Shown: positions 11,844-23,300 of the stretch, one piece after another
How positions within the stretch are numbered: position 1 is the first letter of the stretch
Layout of the letters: each line of letters starts with the position of its first letter
Source: Cotesia glomerata
Taxonomy: Eukaryota > Arthropoda > Insecta > Hymenoptera > Braconidae
Reading direction: 5' to 3'
NCBI RefSeq assembly: GCF_020080835.1
Contig: NC_058167.1
Location: 10,510,957-10,574,956 of the forward strand
DNA: 64,000 bases
The notes under the pieces: model-generated
Told to the model about the DNA's origin: nothing
Seen by the model: the letters and a program-made list of their open reading frames with translations, nothing else
The model's database searches: none
Program-made: the position numbers and the translations under genes

Positions 11844-14800
11844 AATTATTAAATCTAGCAGCAGATTTTTCCCGAAGGAATTGATTAATAAAAACTCTAC
11901 AATTATTATCTCCAAAATGACTATTAATATCACTTGTTCTCAAAATTAAATTACCCGTTTGTCCATTAGAATTACCTGGAGCATCATTATTATCAGTGTT
12001 ATCCGAAGCTGCCTGACCCGAAGAAAGGATCCTGTCCATTGAATCCGAGGTATTAGGAGTTTCGTCAACCTGTAAAGCAGACGCAAGTTCCTGAAGAAGA
12101 ACAGACGATGCTGACCCTTGGACACCGGACTCTGACTGCGAATCCGTTGGATTACTATCAGGAGCACTGGCCGAGGGTGTCTCGCTGGAGTGTCTTCTCT
12201 GCTCTGCATCACAGCGCTGCTGATCACGAAGACTTCTAAAAGGAAAGAAAGGCGGCTGCTCATAGGGCGATAAAGGAGTCCGAGTGCTCCCAGGACGGTT
12301 GCTAGGGCTCGTGCGGATCCAGCGACTGGTCCACCTCAGAGGCGTAGAATTAGAACTGGTCCCCGCGTCATTTGAGTCAGGATTGCTGTTTTCTTGAAGT
12401 AACCAGTACCCAATTTCCGACTGCTCAGCAGTGTTTTCTTCGTCTTCAACGCGGTTAGGCTCTCTTGACGTGGAAGCAGAAAACCGAGTAGCTAATCTCG
12501 GTCTTGGATCGTTATTAGAACTCTGGACTTCTTCTTCCCGACTAACGCCAGCAATAGCAGATTGAGAGGTTATTCTAGCCTCTTCAGTGTCTTCAGCCTC
12601 CTCATCTTCTTCTTCTTCCTCAACCTCTCCCTCTACCTCAGGTTCGTCTTCTTCAACCTCTTCTTCTTCCTCCTCGTGATTAATATCCTCATCCTCAACT
12701 TGAGGCGTCTCTCTAGTTTCTTCTTCCTCGTCTTCTTCACCAAAGCCAACTTCATCAACATCCATAAATTCATCTTCATTTAACAGCATTTCATTTTCAT
12801 CATTACGATTATCATTATCATTATTGTGCCTGGATGTACTAGGACCAGGATTACTTTCAGCATTCGAATTATTAGAATCATTTGAACCATTATTTTGCTG
12901 AGTATTTAATCTCTGAGCAATCATCAAAGCCATCCACAGAGAATTATCACTGTTTGTTGTCCCAGCTGCCGAAGTTGTAGCTGCTGTAGTAGTTGATGGC
13001 GGTGGAGGTAGTGGTGCCGGCTGATTCTGATTAGCATTTGAATTAGACTGCCGTGGCGAGGAATTATTGGAAGAATCTTGACTTTGATTATTAAGAGTAT
13101 TTCTCGGAACACTCGGCTGAAAAGCAGAGTGTGACGAGATAGTAAATATTGATAATACAGGATGTGGCACTTGTGCAAATTGTCCTTCTTCACTAGACGT
13201 CGAATTATCAGGAGTTGCTTCAGAATAATGACCATTATTTCTTATCTCACTACCAGCGTTATCATCTGTAGTATCTCTCCTTAATCTTCTTCGTGGAGGT
13301 TCCTCATCCCCGGGATCACTGTTGCTAGGCTCAAAAAGCCGCCGGTTAGAAGTACCCGGATTACGTCTCCCCGATTGATTCCCCGAGCTGCCAGCGAGCC
13401 TCGATGACGATGATGAAGGATTATCAGGGTTCCGAGAGTCACTTTGAAAAGTAGGAGACGAATTGTAATCACTCCGGGAATTTCTCTCATACAAAGAAAT
13501 AACTTCCGGAGAAATACCAATCAGCCGGTTGAGTTTCGTCCAATAAATCACCCTCTCAGCATTTGCAGACGGATAGTAAGGTATTGACCTGGCTGACAAT
13601 TGCAAGAATAACTGTCTCAATTGTTCAATCCTGTAATTAGCCATTCGAAATTGATTTTCAAGATTTCTCAGCTCGCGCAATTCAATATCCAGCGAAGCTC
13701 TTATCGAGCGGTTCAATCCTCTTCGTTCCTCACCAATGTAAGCCGTCGCGTGGACCTCTAACCTCACACGAAGATTACGAAGCCTCGATAAATAATTACA
13801 ATTATTAGCACTTGTGATCTGAATAGCTCTGCGCAGTTCCCAGAGACTACCATAAGCTCGCTGCCGACGAAGATGCTGAAACACTAGAGCTACATGGTCG
13901 TAAGAAGTAGGAAGCTGATGAACTCGTAGAATATAACTCAGTCGCTGAGTTCTCCCAGCAATGTCATTGTCTTGCATTGGCGAGAAATTACGTAGTGATT
14001 CAGTTTCCAGCCCATTGTTCGATGGGTTGAAGAAAGTATGAACCTGAGCTTCATAATGGTCAATAAGATTCCTGTAAAGCTGATTTAATTGAAGCTCTGC
14101 CCATAAATAAATCAACTGTCTATCACAATCAGTCCGATCATCTTCAGCCAGCCGCCTAGGAGTCGGAAGACTGTTTGACGAAGACGGTGAAGTTGACAGC
14201 GACATTGTCGGAACTGGAGGAAGAATTCCCTCTTCAGCTAATTCTCGCCAGCGAGCTTCGCGGGGAGCAAAAGAAAAATAATGCCTTGCACTGCGCAGTC
14301 CGCTGCGATTACGGTCTATTTCATAGAAAATGTCCTCCAACATCAGCTGAGGTACCCTGCGAATATCCGCCAGGTGTCTCAACACTCTCCGCAAAATTGA
14401 GCCTAGATAGTACGGGTGCGTGTTTGGTAAACGATGGCCTGGTTGCTCAGCTCCCAACGCTTCATTGTTTTGCGACAGCAAATTATTCCGACGGACTTCT
14501 ATGGTCACGTTGCCTTGCTCGACGTTACCGTTATCATTGATTCTCCCCAGGAGCCTCGCAGCAGCTCTCGGAAGGTGTCTATCCCTCAAGAAGTTGCGCA
14601 TCGTCGGAGAATTTGTGAACTCATCGTCATCTGGGTTAGCTGGAGCAGAGTTTTGCCTGCTGGTAGTCCTAACTCGGTACAGATCGTCAAAGCTGATGTA
14701 AGTCGGGTATCTATTGGCTGATAATTCTGGCAGGCGGTTGCTGAAGTCATTCCAAATGTTTATACCCAGGGGAATCCGATGGTGGTTGTTACCAGACGAG

Positions 14801-17275
14801 TTTGGGTCTGGTCTTTCGTACTGAATCCTGTAGTCCGGTCTCAAGAGCCGTCTGTTGAGGTGGTCGTTCGGAGGACGATCCCACTGCGACTGTGAGTGAA
14901 GTGTGTTGGCGATTCCCGTTATTAGCTTTCTTCCCAATCGATCAAACGCCACGAAACGGACCTTTTCCGAGTCGCTGCGAGTTGACGCTACGGCAAACGG
15001 CTCAGAGCTACGCCAGTCCCAGAAATGGATCTGGTTGTGGGTTGCTATTATTAGAAGACGCTCGGATGGATGGAAAGCTAGTGAGGCTATTGCTGTTGGG
15101 TTACCAGAGCTCCAGACCTCGCTTCCTCCTTGGAGATCCCAGACTCTTACTTGTCCAGCGAGACACCCTGTGGCTACCAATTCGCTGGAAGGATGAAATG
15201 CTATGCACCATGGAGATCGTGGATGTCCTGTTAGGGTTTTTATGTTCTTTCCTGTTGTCAGGTCTGTTATACAGACGTTTCTGTTCCCGTGAGTCGATGC
15301 GACCTTTTTTCTGTGGAAGTTTTTTATTTTTTAGTACAGTTTGGGGGGTTTTAAGGGGGAACACCACTGTGACGATCGAAAAAAAGAGGTGATTTTCGGG
15401 ATTTTTTTTGACAGGGAAAATAAAGGAATTTGGGGATCGGATTTTTTTTTATTTTATTAAGGGTACATTAAACACTATTACCTTAAATTTTTATTAAGAA
15501 ATATTTAATTATTACAAAGTTATTAACAATCTCGTAGAGCACTAGAAAAAATTTCCCTCTCCATGGTCGGTTCGATAACTCAAAAACGGATCATTTAAAA
15601 ATAAAAACCCAAATTGCTTTTTAATCAGTAGAGATGTAGTTATCGTCGCACGTACGAAATTAAAAAAATTTTTATCTTTAAAAAATGGCAATTAATTGAA
15701 AATTTTTTCACTAAGGTAAAGTACCCAGTAGTTGAACAGGTTTCAAAGTAAAACTTATTTGACCCTACTTTTAATATATAAAGATGTAATTATTAGTTCA
15801 AATTAGTGATTTTCATGAAAATATAATCAATTTTAAATTGATTGAAGCGCAAAATAATACAGATAATTGGTTATTTATATTTTGACAACGTTTTTAAAAT
15901 AGACTATGAAAGGAGTAGTAGTTGAACAATCAATTCTGACAAGCCGCAGTAGTTGAACACTCTGGGAGCAGTAGTTGAACTAATAAAATATATGGCAATA
16001 GGCACACCTATTATTGAATAATATTAAAAATAATACTGTGAATATTTAATATGTTCATTTAAAAATGATAAATATTTGTATTTAATTTTTTAATTGCATT
16101 TTTTATGAATGACAAAACAAATTTTCAATTATAAATCAAAAAAACTCAATTCAAAACGTTCAATAATTTTTAACTACACTAATTTTTAGTCATAAAACTT
16201 ATTTAAATTGCAGCAATTAATACAAATCAAAATGCTGATCACTAGTCTATAAACCTATTAGAGGTCACAGTGCTGTTAAAATTATACGGCTCCAGCCTGT
16301 TCAAGTTCTGGGTATCGCTTTGAAAATTTGGAGGTATAGTTGAACGCTAAAATTTAATATGAAAATTCTAGTTTATGTCTTTGCAAAAAATATATGTTAT
16401 TGAGAAAAGACTATTTCATTAGATGATACAATTTTTTTTTACTTAAAATGATGATATATCGTTTTTTTTTACTGATTGTTTGGTTTACGATTTAGTACTT
16501 TTTTCATGAAAAAAATACCATCTATCGTTGATTCTCGACATGTCAACTTTTAAATTAATAATAATATAATTGTTTTGACTTATAATTGAAAAAACTTACA
16601 GAAATCAGTTACTGTATCATTTAATAAAAATAATAATAATATGCTTATATTACTCATAATAAATTTACAGATTTTGTATTATAACAATTCGAAAAGTCTG
16701 TTCAAGTACTGGTCCCATTTTTATGTGTTCAAGTACTGGGTACTTTACCTTAACCTTGTGATAATTTAATATTTTTTAATAAAAATTTAGGGCAATAATC
16801 TATAATGTACCTTCAATAAAATAAAAAAAATCAGATCCCCAAATTTCTTTATTTTCCTTGTCAAAAAAATTCCCGAAAATCACCTCTTTTTTTCGATCGT
16901 CACAGTGGTGTTCCTCCTTAAGGTTATTTAATGAAAATTTTACGTACCCGTCTGGACTAAAGACCATTAAATAAGTTGCTCGAGGAGATCCAGGAATATT
17001 ACATTTCTGAAATATAATAATGAATGATGGTATTTAGTTGATTTTATGAATAGATGCTATTGTAAGTACTTATTTATGAGTCAGTGATAATAAAAATAAT
17101 TAAAAATATTTACCATTTCTTCATGATCTTTGAGAACGAGATTTGTTTCTGCGAGGAATTCAAATGACTTAGTATTAGCACTACCTTTGGTTCCAATTCC
17201 AATATCACGATGAATAAAATTTTGCATTAGATTGCGTTTGCGTCGTGGTGGAATTTTATCGTTAGGCTGATCCAT
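6791..17275 (-). CDS. AMBRA1: AMBRA1 orthologue (activating molecule in BECN1-regulated autophagy), 5 coding exons
   Basis: Exons (minus): 17114-17275, 16948-17006, 9219-15310, 8985-9110, 6791-7305. Phases close exactly to 2317 aa. In animals AMBRA1 is a DDB1-CUL4 substrate receptor (cyclin D degradation) and a Beclin-1/ULK1 autophagy regulator. The N-terminal WD40 block matches the family: [14 protein letters not shown] (about 61-74), [13 protein letters not shown] (102-114), [15 protein letters not shown] (126-140), [13 protein letters not shown] and IHFWDW (to about 172). The C-terminus supplies the other propeller blades: [50 protein letters not shown] and [17 protein letters not shown], stopping soon after. 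The long middle is low-complexity: acidic Glu/Asp about 918-988, and poly-Asn about 1232-1278 and 1797-1868. Human AMBRA1 is about 1300 aa, so these expansions explain the extra size. Start: first Met of the upstream exon, with no better in-frame Met seen. Confidence 0.92.
7431..8501 (-). mobile_element. Non-autonomous Helitron, copy 1 (AMBRA1 intron 4)
   Basis: Read on the minus strand, it starts TCTATATTATT...AAGAGAATAAG and ends AAGGTTGCTAG. The 3' terminus is preceded by a short hairpin arm pair (AGTCATATAGTG-like). Host A precedes the TC and host T follows the CTAG, the Helitron A/T insertion rule. The interior holds tandem palindromic modules, each with TTTGAGTACCCACATGCA, an AT-rich centre and the inverted copy TGTGGGTACTCAAATGAAAG. 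No Rep/helicase is encoded. Confidence 0.8.
9930..10143. repeat. Coding (ATT/AAT)n microsatellite, AMBRA1 poly-Asn tract
   Basis: ATT runs on the plus strand are AAT (Asn) codons in AMBRA1. They are interrupted by a few Ile and Ser codons and form two pure blocks separated by a mixed one. The reading frame stays open through the whole tract. Confidence 0.9.
11700..11838. repeat. Coding (ATT/AAT)n microsatellite, second AMBRA1 poly-Asn region
   Basis: Two ATT blocks (about 11700-11739 and 11770-11838) encode Asn runs, separated by a Ser/Gly-rich linker in AMBRA1. The codons are almost uniformly AAT, which points to repeat slippage rather than selection for Asn alone. Confidence 0.9.
15351..16921. 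mobile_element. TTAA-flanked MITE filling AMBRA1 intron 2
   Basis: TTAA at 15351-15354 is followed by GGGGGAACACCACTGTGACG. The right end is the inverse (CGTCACAGTGGTGTTCCTCC), then TTAA at 16918-16921. The inverted arms extend about 170 bp at good identity. TTAA duplication suggests a piggyBac-type element. There is no transposase, and a second element sits inside at 15714-16750. Confidence 0.75.
15714..16750. mobile_element. TA-flanked MITE nested inside the AMBRA1 intron 2 element
   Basis: Left end AGGTAAAGTACCCAGTAG and right end TACTGGGTACTTTACCT, flanked by TA (15712-15713 and 16751-16752). The phrase AGTAGTTGAAC is iterated near the left end (about 15729, 15916, 15948, 15970). There is no ORF. 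It shares terminal sequence with the 62-bp element at 36809-36870. Confidence 0.75.
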
Positions 17276-18059
17276 TTTTTTCTTTTTACACCCGTTACAC
17301 TCCTACAATAAAATTGTCATCATAATAAACATGTATAACGGAGACAAGATATAAAATGTTTTTTATTTATTTAATAATGACCAATAATTTTTTTAAATAA
17401 ATGGAGTAATAAAATAATTATTGTAGTATAAATACCTCCATAATTCAGCCGTGATGAAAATAGATGGATAAAACTATAGGTTTATTGAATTTTTTTACAG
17501 CATTTTAAAAATCAGCTGGTGTATTTACAATGTTATTAAAATGTGTCATGATGGCATATTAAATTCTAGATGTTTGATTGCACTTAAAATTTTAAAAATA
17601 TCTATACTTATTTATGCATGATTTTTTATCACTTAAATTTACATACGTTATTCAATGATTCGCAAACAACTCGATTCTGTGCTATGCAATCAAGTCGACA
17701 TGTAACGACACTAGACACCAGACGAAGACCTAGGACACTAGAGCAAGATCAAAACGCCATGCCCATCGGGCCCATTAGTGTAGGTCTGGGTCCACCTGGT
17801 GCTGACACTTTTTACACTTCGCGACTGGATTTTAAAACATGACTTGACAAAAAAATTTACTGGTGGAAGATAAAATAAAACACTGAATTGGCTGCTGGGA
17901 AATTTCTCAAGCACCTAGATGGCGTTTTTGCAATTCAAATTTATTTTATATTTATTATTATTATTATAATTTATTTTTCATACTAGCAAAAAATATAAGA
18001 AATATTTTTTTTTCTTGTAAATAATTTTATTTCTTCTTAAAAATAAAAAAAAAAAAGAA
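17276..18059. other. AMBRA1 upstream region
   Basis: This should hold the AMBRA1 5' UTR and core promoter on the minus strand. A modestly GC-richer stretch at about 17690-17850 could be promoter or an untranslated exon. A 74-codon plus-strand ORF there has no recognisable product. Confidence 0.35.
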
Positions 18060-19520
18060 ATAAATTATTTTTTTTGACGTCTCTAAATGATACTAAAGTT
18101 AGCCGACGTTTTTAATTATTTGATTTTTTTTTAATAATTAAATTAAAATAAAAAAATATTTTTAAAAAATTTCACTTACAGTTTTTGAAGTTTTTTACAA
18201 GTGACATTTTTTTTTAATAATTTTTTCAATAAAAAAAAAATCTAAAAATTTTTAAATGTCGGCTAATTTAATTTTCATTGTCTCTAGACAAATTTAAAAA
18301 ATAAAAAAATTTAATTTAAATTTCAACAAAAAAAAATGACATTAAAGTTAGCAGTCGCTAGAGAATTTTTCAATTTTTTTTAACAAAAAAATTATTTTAA
18401 AAAAAATTCATTTTTAATTTTTTAAAATTTCTATGAAAATGAAGTTAACCAACATTTCAAAATTTTTAGAAATTTTTTATTGAAAAAATTTCAATTAAAC
18501 AATTAAAAAAAAATTTTCACATGTAAACTCAAAAAACTATAAGTGCAATTTTTTATAAATATCTTTTTAGTTGTAATTTAATTAATAAAAAAAATCAAAA
18601 ATTTTTACGTCTTCTAACTCCAGTGTCATAAATTTCTACATATCAATTTTATAAATATTTTTTTTGCCATAATTTATTTGTTAAAAAAAAATTCTAAAAA
18701 TTATTGAATATCTGCTAAATTTAATGAAAATTAATTTAGCAGACATTTGATGATTTTAAGAATTTTTTTAACAAGTAAATTATAGTAAAAAAAAATTAAA
18801 AATGTAATTTTTAATAAATAATTTTTTGGAACAAATTTATTTGTTCCAAAAAATTAAAAAATTGTCCAGTGACTGCTAAATCTTCAATGTCATCTAAATT
18901 TAATAACATTAAAGTTAGCTATCACTTGACAATTTTTTAATTTTATTTAACAAAAAAATTTTTTCCAAAAAATTATTTTTAAAAAATTGTATTTTTTATT
19001 TTTTTTTAATTTCTAAATGTCAATTTTTTTTTCTTATTTTTTTTGGCCATAATTTATTTGTTATAAAATCTTTAAATATGTGCTACATTAATTTTCATCT
19101 GAATGTATCAATGAAAATTAATTTAGCAGACATTTAACAATTTTTAGAATTTTTTTAACAAATAAATATGAAAATTAAATTAACCAAGATGTGAAAATTT
19201 TTATAATTATTTTTATTGAAAAAATTGTTACTATAAAATTAAAAGAAAAAATTGCACATGTAGAAAATTTGAAAAGTTATACGTGCAATATTTTTAAATT
19301 ATTTTTTTACTTGCAATTTAATTGTTAAAAAAAATAGAAAAATTTTTGAACGTCGGCTAACTTTAGTATCATCAAATAAATTATGGAAAAAAAAAAAAAA
19401 TTGATTTATAAAAATTTAAAAAAATAAAAAATGCAATTATTTTTTATAAATAATTTAATTGTTAAATAAAATTAAAAATTAGTCAAGTGACAGCTAACTT
19501 TAATGTCATAATTTATCATC
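18060..19520. repeat. AT-rich array sharing the GTTAGCCGAC motif
   Basis: Diverged modules in both orientations carry AAAGTTAGCCGAC or its complement GTCGGCTAA, plus related AGCAGACATTTAA and GACAGCTAAC phrases. They are separated by poly-A/T and 'TTGCACTTA' phrases. This is the same family as in intron 2 of the zinc-finger gene. No coding signal is seen. Confidence 0.45.
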
Positions 19521-19599
19521 ATATAAAAAAAAAATTATTTCTTTTTAAAAATTTAATCATGTCTTCTTAAATTTAATAATAATAACAATAAACAAAAAT

Positions 19600-19992
19600 T
19601 AAAATTACCGCGCGTAAAAATACCCATGCGCAAGATTCTGCGCAGAATTTAAAAAAAAGTAGTGGCGCCATTACGTCGTTCCGCGCAATAGAACCGGGCC
19701 CCCACTCCAAGCTTGTAATGTTGTCATTGTCAGTGACCAGTCCAGTCGGTTTCGGTATTGGCTATTGTAGCCTGTCTTATTTCGGTGATTCCAAGTATTA
19801 AAGTGTAAATTCTTAAAATTGAAATTTAATTAAAAGTAACTAAAAAACAATAACAATAATATTTATGTTAATAATTGTGAATTTCCGTGAAAAGTTATCA
19901 CAGTGACTCACAAATGTGTGTTGGATGATTAAAAAACAGTGAATATTATAAATAATAAAAAAACTCTGTCAACAATAGCAGGTGAGGATAAA
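19600..19992 (+). promoter_or_regulatory. Candidate promoter and untranslated first exon
   Basis: A sharp composition change (CGCGCG, GCGCAGAA, GGGCCCCC around 19610-19705) breaks the AT-rich array. Ordinary-complexity sequence follows, ending AATAGCAG before GTGAGG, a good plus-strand splice donor at about 19981. No plus-strand coding exon follows nearby, so the transcript, if real, would have a distant second exon. A minus-strand AMBRA1 upstream exon is the alternative. Confidence 0.25.
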
Positions 19993-20272
19993 AATACTAA
20001 AAATTACCATACATACATACATCTACATATGATCCTGAATATAATGTACAATAATAATAACTGTAAGTAAATAAAATAAGACGCACAAGCTTTTTTAAAA
20101 TTACAATGTATAAAGAAGTATATTGTCTTTATATTTATGTGGATATACACAAAAGACACCAATAGTAATGCATGATTCCATACAATGTCCGTATACATAA
20201 ATATATGACACTGCAGATACAAGCGTATCTACCAAGTATACAATCTGAGGCACGCGGATACGCTTCTTATGT

Positions 20273-20278
20273 TTTATT
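20273..20278 (-). promoter_or_regulatory. Candidate polyadenylation signal of the SLC9B-type gene
   Basis: AATAAA on the minus strand about 54 bases after the stop codon at 20332. Confidence 0.4.
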
Positions 20279-20331
20279 ATATAATTTATAATAATAATAT
20301 AATAACATAAAAATATTTCAGAACCGTGAGA

Positions 20332-23300
20332 TTAATTTATTGCCTGTTTGCGTTCACGTTTGTCATCGGATTCGTCATCCCGAGTGTTTATAACATCATC
20401 ATCTTGATCATCATTATAATTTATCTCTTCGTTAGCGTCAACATCATCTTCAGCTTGAACAATTTCTTTACGCTGGAATCTGATTGGTTGCAGGCTGCTC
20501 CACTGGAGAAAACTGAGCTCTCGTCGACGAGCTTGGGTCTCTTCGTCGATCTTGTTAAGAAGAATAGGACCAGTGACCATCATTATGATCGCTCCCAGGG
20601 GCGCCAGAAACAGAATAGATACCACTGACATCCTGACGATATCCGTAGCCAGGAACATTATTTCTGGATGGTCAATCTGTCCAGCACTCTCAAGTGCCAA
20701 CGGCGCCAGTGTGGCCTGAAATCATCCCCAGTTTATTTGGTATGTACTTTGCTCTGTTATACTATTTTATATTCATGATTTGTAATTAATAATTGATAAT
20801 TGATGATGACAATTAATAATTAAGCGGTATAAAGTAGTATGCTAAACACGGAATTATTTACCGAGTGGGCACACAGCAGGGAGCGGATAAAAATTAAAAA
20901 GGTTTAAATGGAACGCGGAAAATCGATAGAGCTATATAACACCGAGTGAAAAAGCAATTAATATGTTAGCGTGTATGTTAGTTTACTCAATTGCACTGAG
21001 CTTCGTTGGCTCTATATTCTATTTTAATTGATATGCTATGTATTCTAATTGACATTTATTCATTTTATCTATAGCCACCCAGATAGATAATTAAATATGT
21101 AGGTGAGTAGGTACCTCAACCTCTAACTGGACTGTTCATTTTTAATAGTCATGGTAATTAATAATGACTGATAATTTATTTACCTGGAGGCTGCCTTTTG
21201 GTAGCCACGCCAATGCTACAAATATCCGTTCTTTCATGGTGAAGTCGGTTCCTTGGGTGGAGAGAATCGCGGTCGAGCCTCGTATCTGCGAAAATAAAAG
21301 TTTTGTTAAATAAAGGGGGGAAGTCTTTTGGTAAATTTTAATGTTTTTTCAAATAAAATTTAGTACAATAAAACAAAATTTTTAAGGCAAACACAATAAG
21401 AAATTTCTCCAAGTGTAAGCTTATAGTAAATTAATTATTTTTTAATTTAAGGGGGAAGTCCATGCAAAAGCCTCAAAATTGGTCATTTTTTAAAAATATG
21501 TTTTAAAGGTGATAAAATAATTTTATTGTTTTTAAACTTTAACACAACTTTATTGAACTTTTCTAGAGTACAAAAGTAATTTTTTTTTTCCTTTCAAAAT
21601 GGCGACTCAGGATAATTTTTTGTTTGCTGCCTCCGATGCGAGGTCCCAAACTGCTCTATTTATCACTCATTAACCATTGATTTGAAAGAAAAAAATTTAA
21701 GTGTTTTCTTTTTAGAACAGATTAACGGAAAGGATAAACCTTTAAAATTGAAAAAAAAGTATAAAATTTAATATAAAATAATCCTTTGAAAAAAAAGTCA
21801 GAATTTGGGGCTATTTTTTTGACATTTTTGACCTCAAAAAAGTATTTTATCAACGCAAAATATCTGAAATTTTAGATTTATCCTTCCGGTAGTAATATAG
21901 AGAAAGGCCTCATCAAATTTCAAACAAATCGATCAATAAATTTTTGAGTTACAACACGAGCAGTTTATTAAAATACAGTTTAGAGATAATCGCGTTTAAA
22001 GTTATAGTACGCATTACAATACGCACTCCGGCCGCTTCATTATAATAGCTATAATTTCGTCAATATTTGAGATTTTATTTTTTCCTCTCGTCAGTACTCA
22101 ACATACTACACTGATAGAAGGATTTAGTTCTATTTAATAAGATTTAGTAACAGATACTAAATGATTTAGTAACAAACCTTTCATTACCAAATATTTAGTA
22201 ATAAGTACCAAACCATTTAGTTCCACCAAATAATTATTTAGTAGTATTTAACAAATGATTTATTGGTACTCAATAAATCGTTTATTGGTATCAAAGAAAT
22301 TAATTTTTAACTAATTTTAGCGTGTGACCTAACTTTTTAACTTAAAATAAATCAAAATAAATAATTTTAAGTATAAATATAAGGTATTATAAAGAAAAGA
22401 ATCTCATTAAATTATATTTTTTGTTTGAGACATTTATAAAATTTAAAATTAAACAAGTTTTTAACATATCATTAATAGACAAATTGAAAAATGTTAACTA
22501 AACTCCATTGAGAAAAGACATAAATAGAAGACATTTATTGGGAGTATGGGTGTTTTTAAAGGTTTAATAAATCTCCCAAAATCGAGCTGAATAAAATAAT
22601 CTGAGTCAGTGAATAGGTTATGTACCACATAAACATTGAAATTAAAACATAGCCATCTACCGACAATACTTGCCAAAGAAATATTTAGTACCTGTTACTA
22701 AATATTATTTGGTTGAAATAAATATTTATTTCCACGTAATAAGGTTTTGTTCATATAAAGAAATCATTTATTAAACTGTAACAAATAATATTGATGGGTA
22801 CAAAATATTTGTTTTTCCCAAATAAATGAATAAAAATTTTGTTACTAAATCAGTTTAGTACTCCGTACTAAATCCTTCTATCAGTGTATATTTTCAGATT
22901 ATTGAAAAAAAAAAAAATTGATTTTTTGAAAATTAAAAAATTTTAAATTCTAAAATCGATGATGATGGTGTGCGTTAAATATAGAGTTGTTAATATAAAG
23001 GTTATGTGTTGAAGGGCAAAGTAACGGTTCAGCCATTGTCAGGATGGTATAGTTTTGTAGTAAAGCAAGAGAGAAGAGAGAAAAAAGAAGAAAGAAGAGT
23101 GAAGGTAAAGAACAATATAATCCGGTGGAGAGAAAAAGAAGAAATGGAAGAAGCTATACTATGGATGGATACGTATGAATACGTATAAGGGAGTGAGATG
23201 AAAAAAAACCCACGGCAGCAGCTGTATGGGGTAGGTAATGGCCTGGAGCATATACAATACACTGTATTGGTGAGTAGTAGTGTGGAGTGTGGAGTGTGGA

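Noticed and set aside
14175..15392. Several plus-strand ORFs of 90 to 166 codons
   Set aside because: They are antisense shadows of the conserved AMBRA1 exon.
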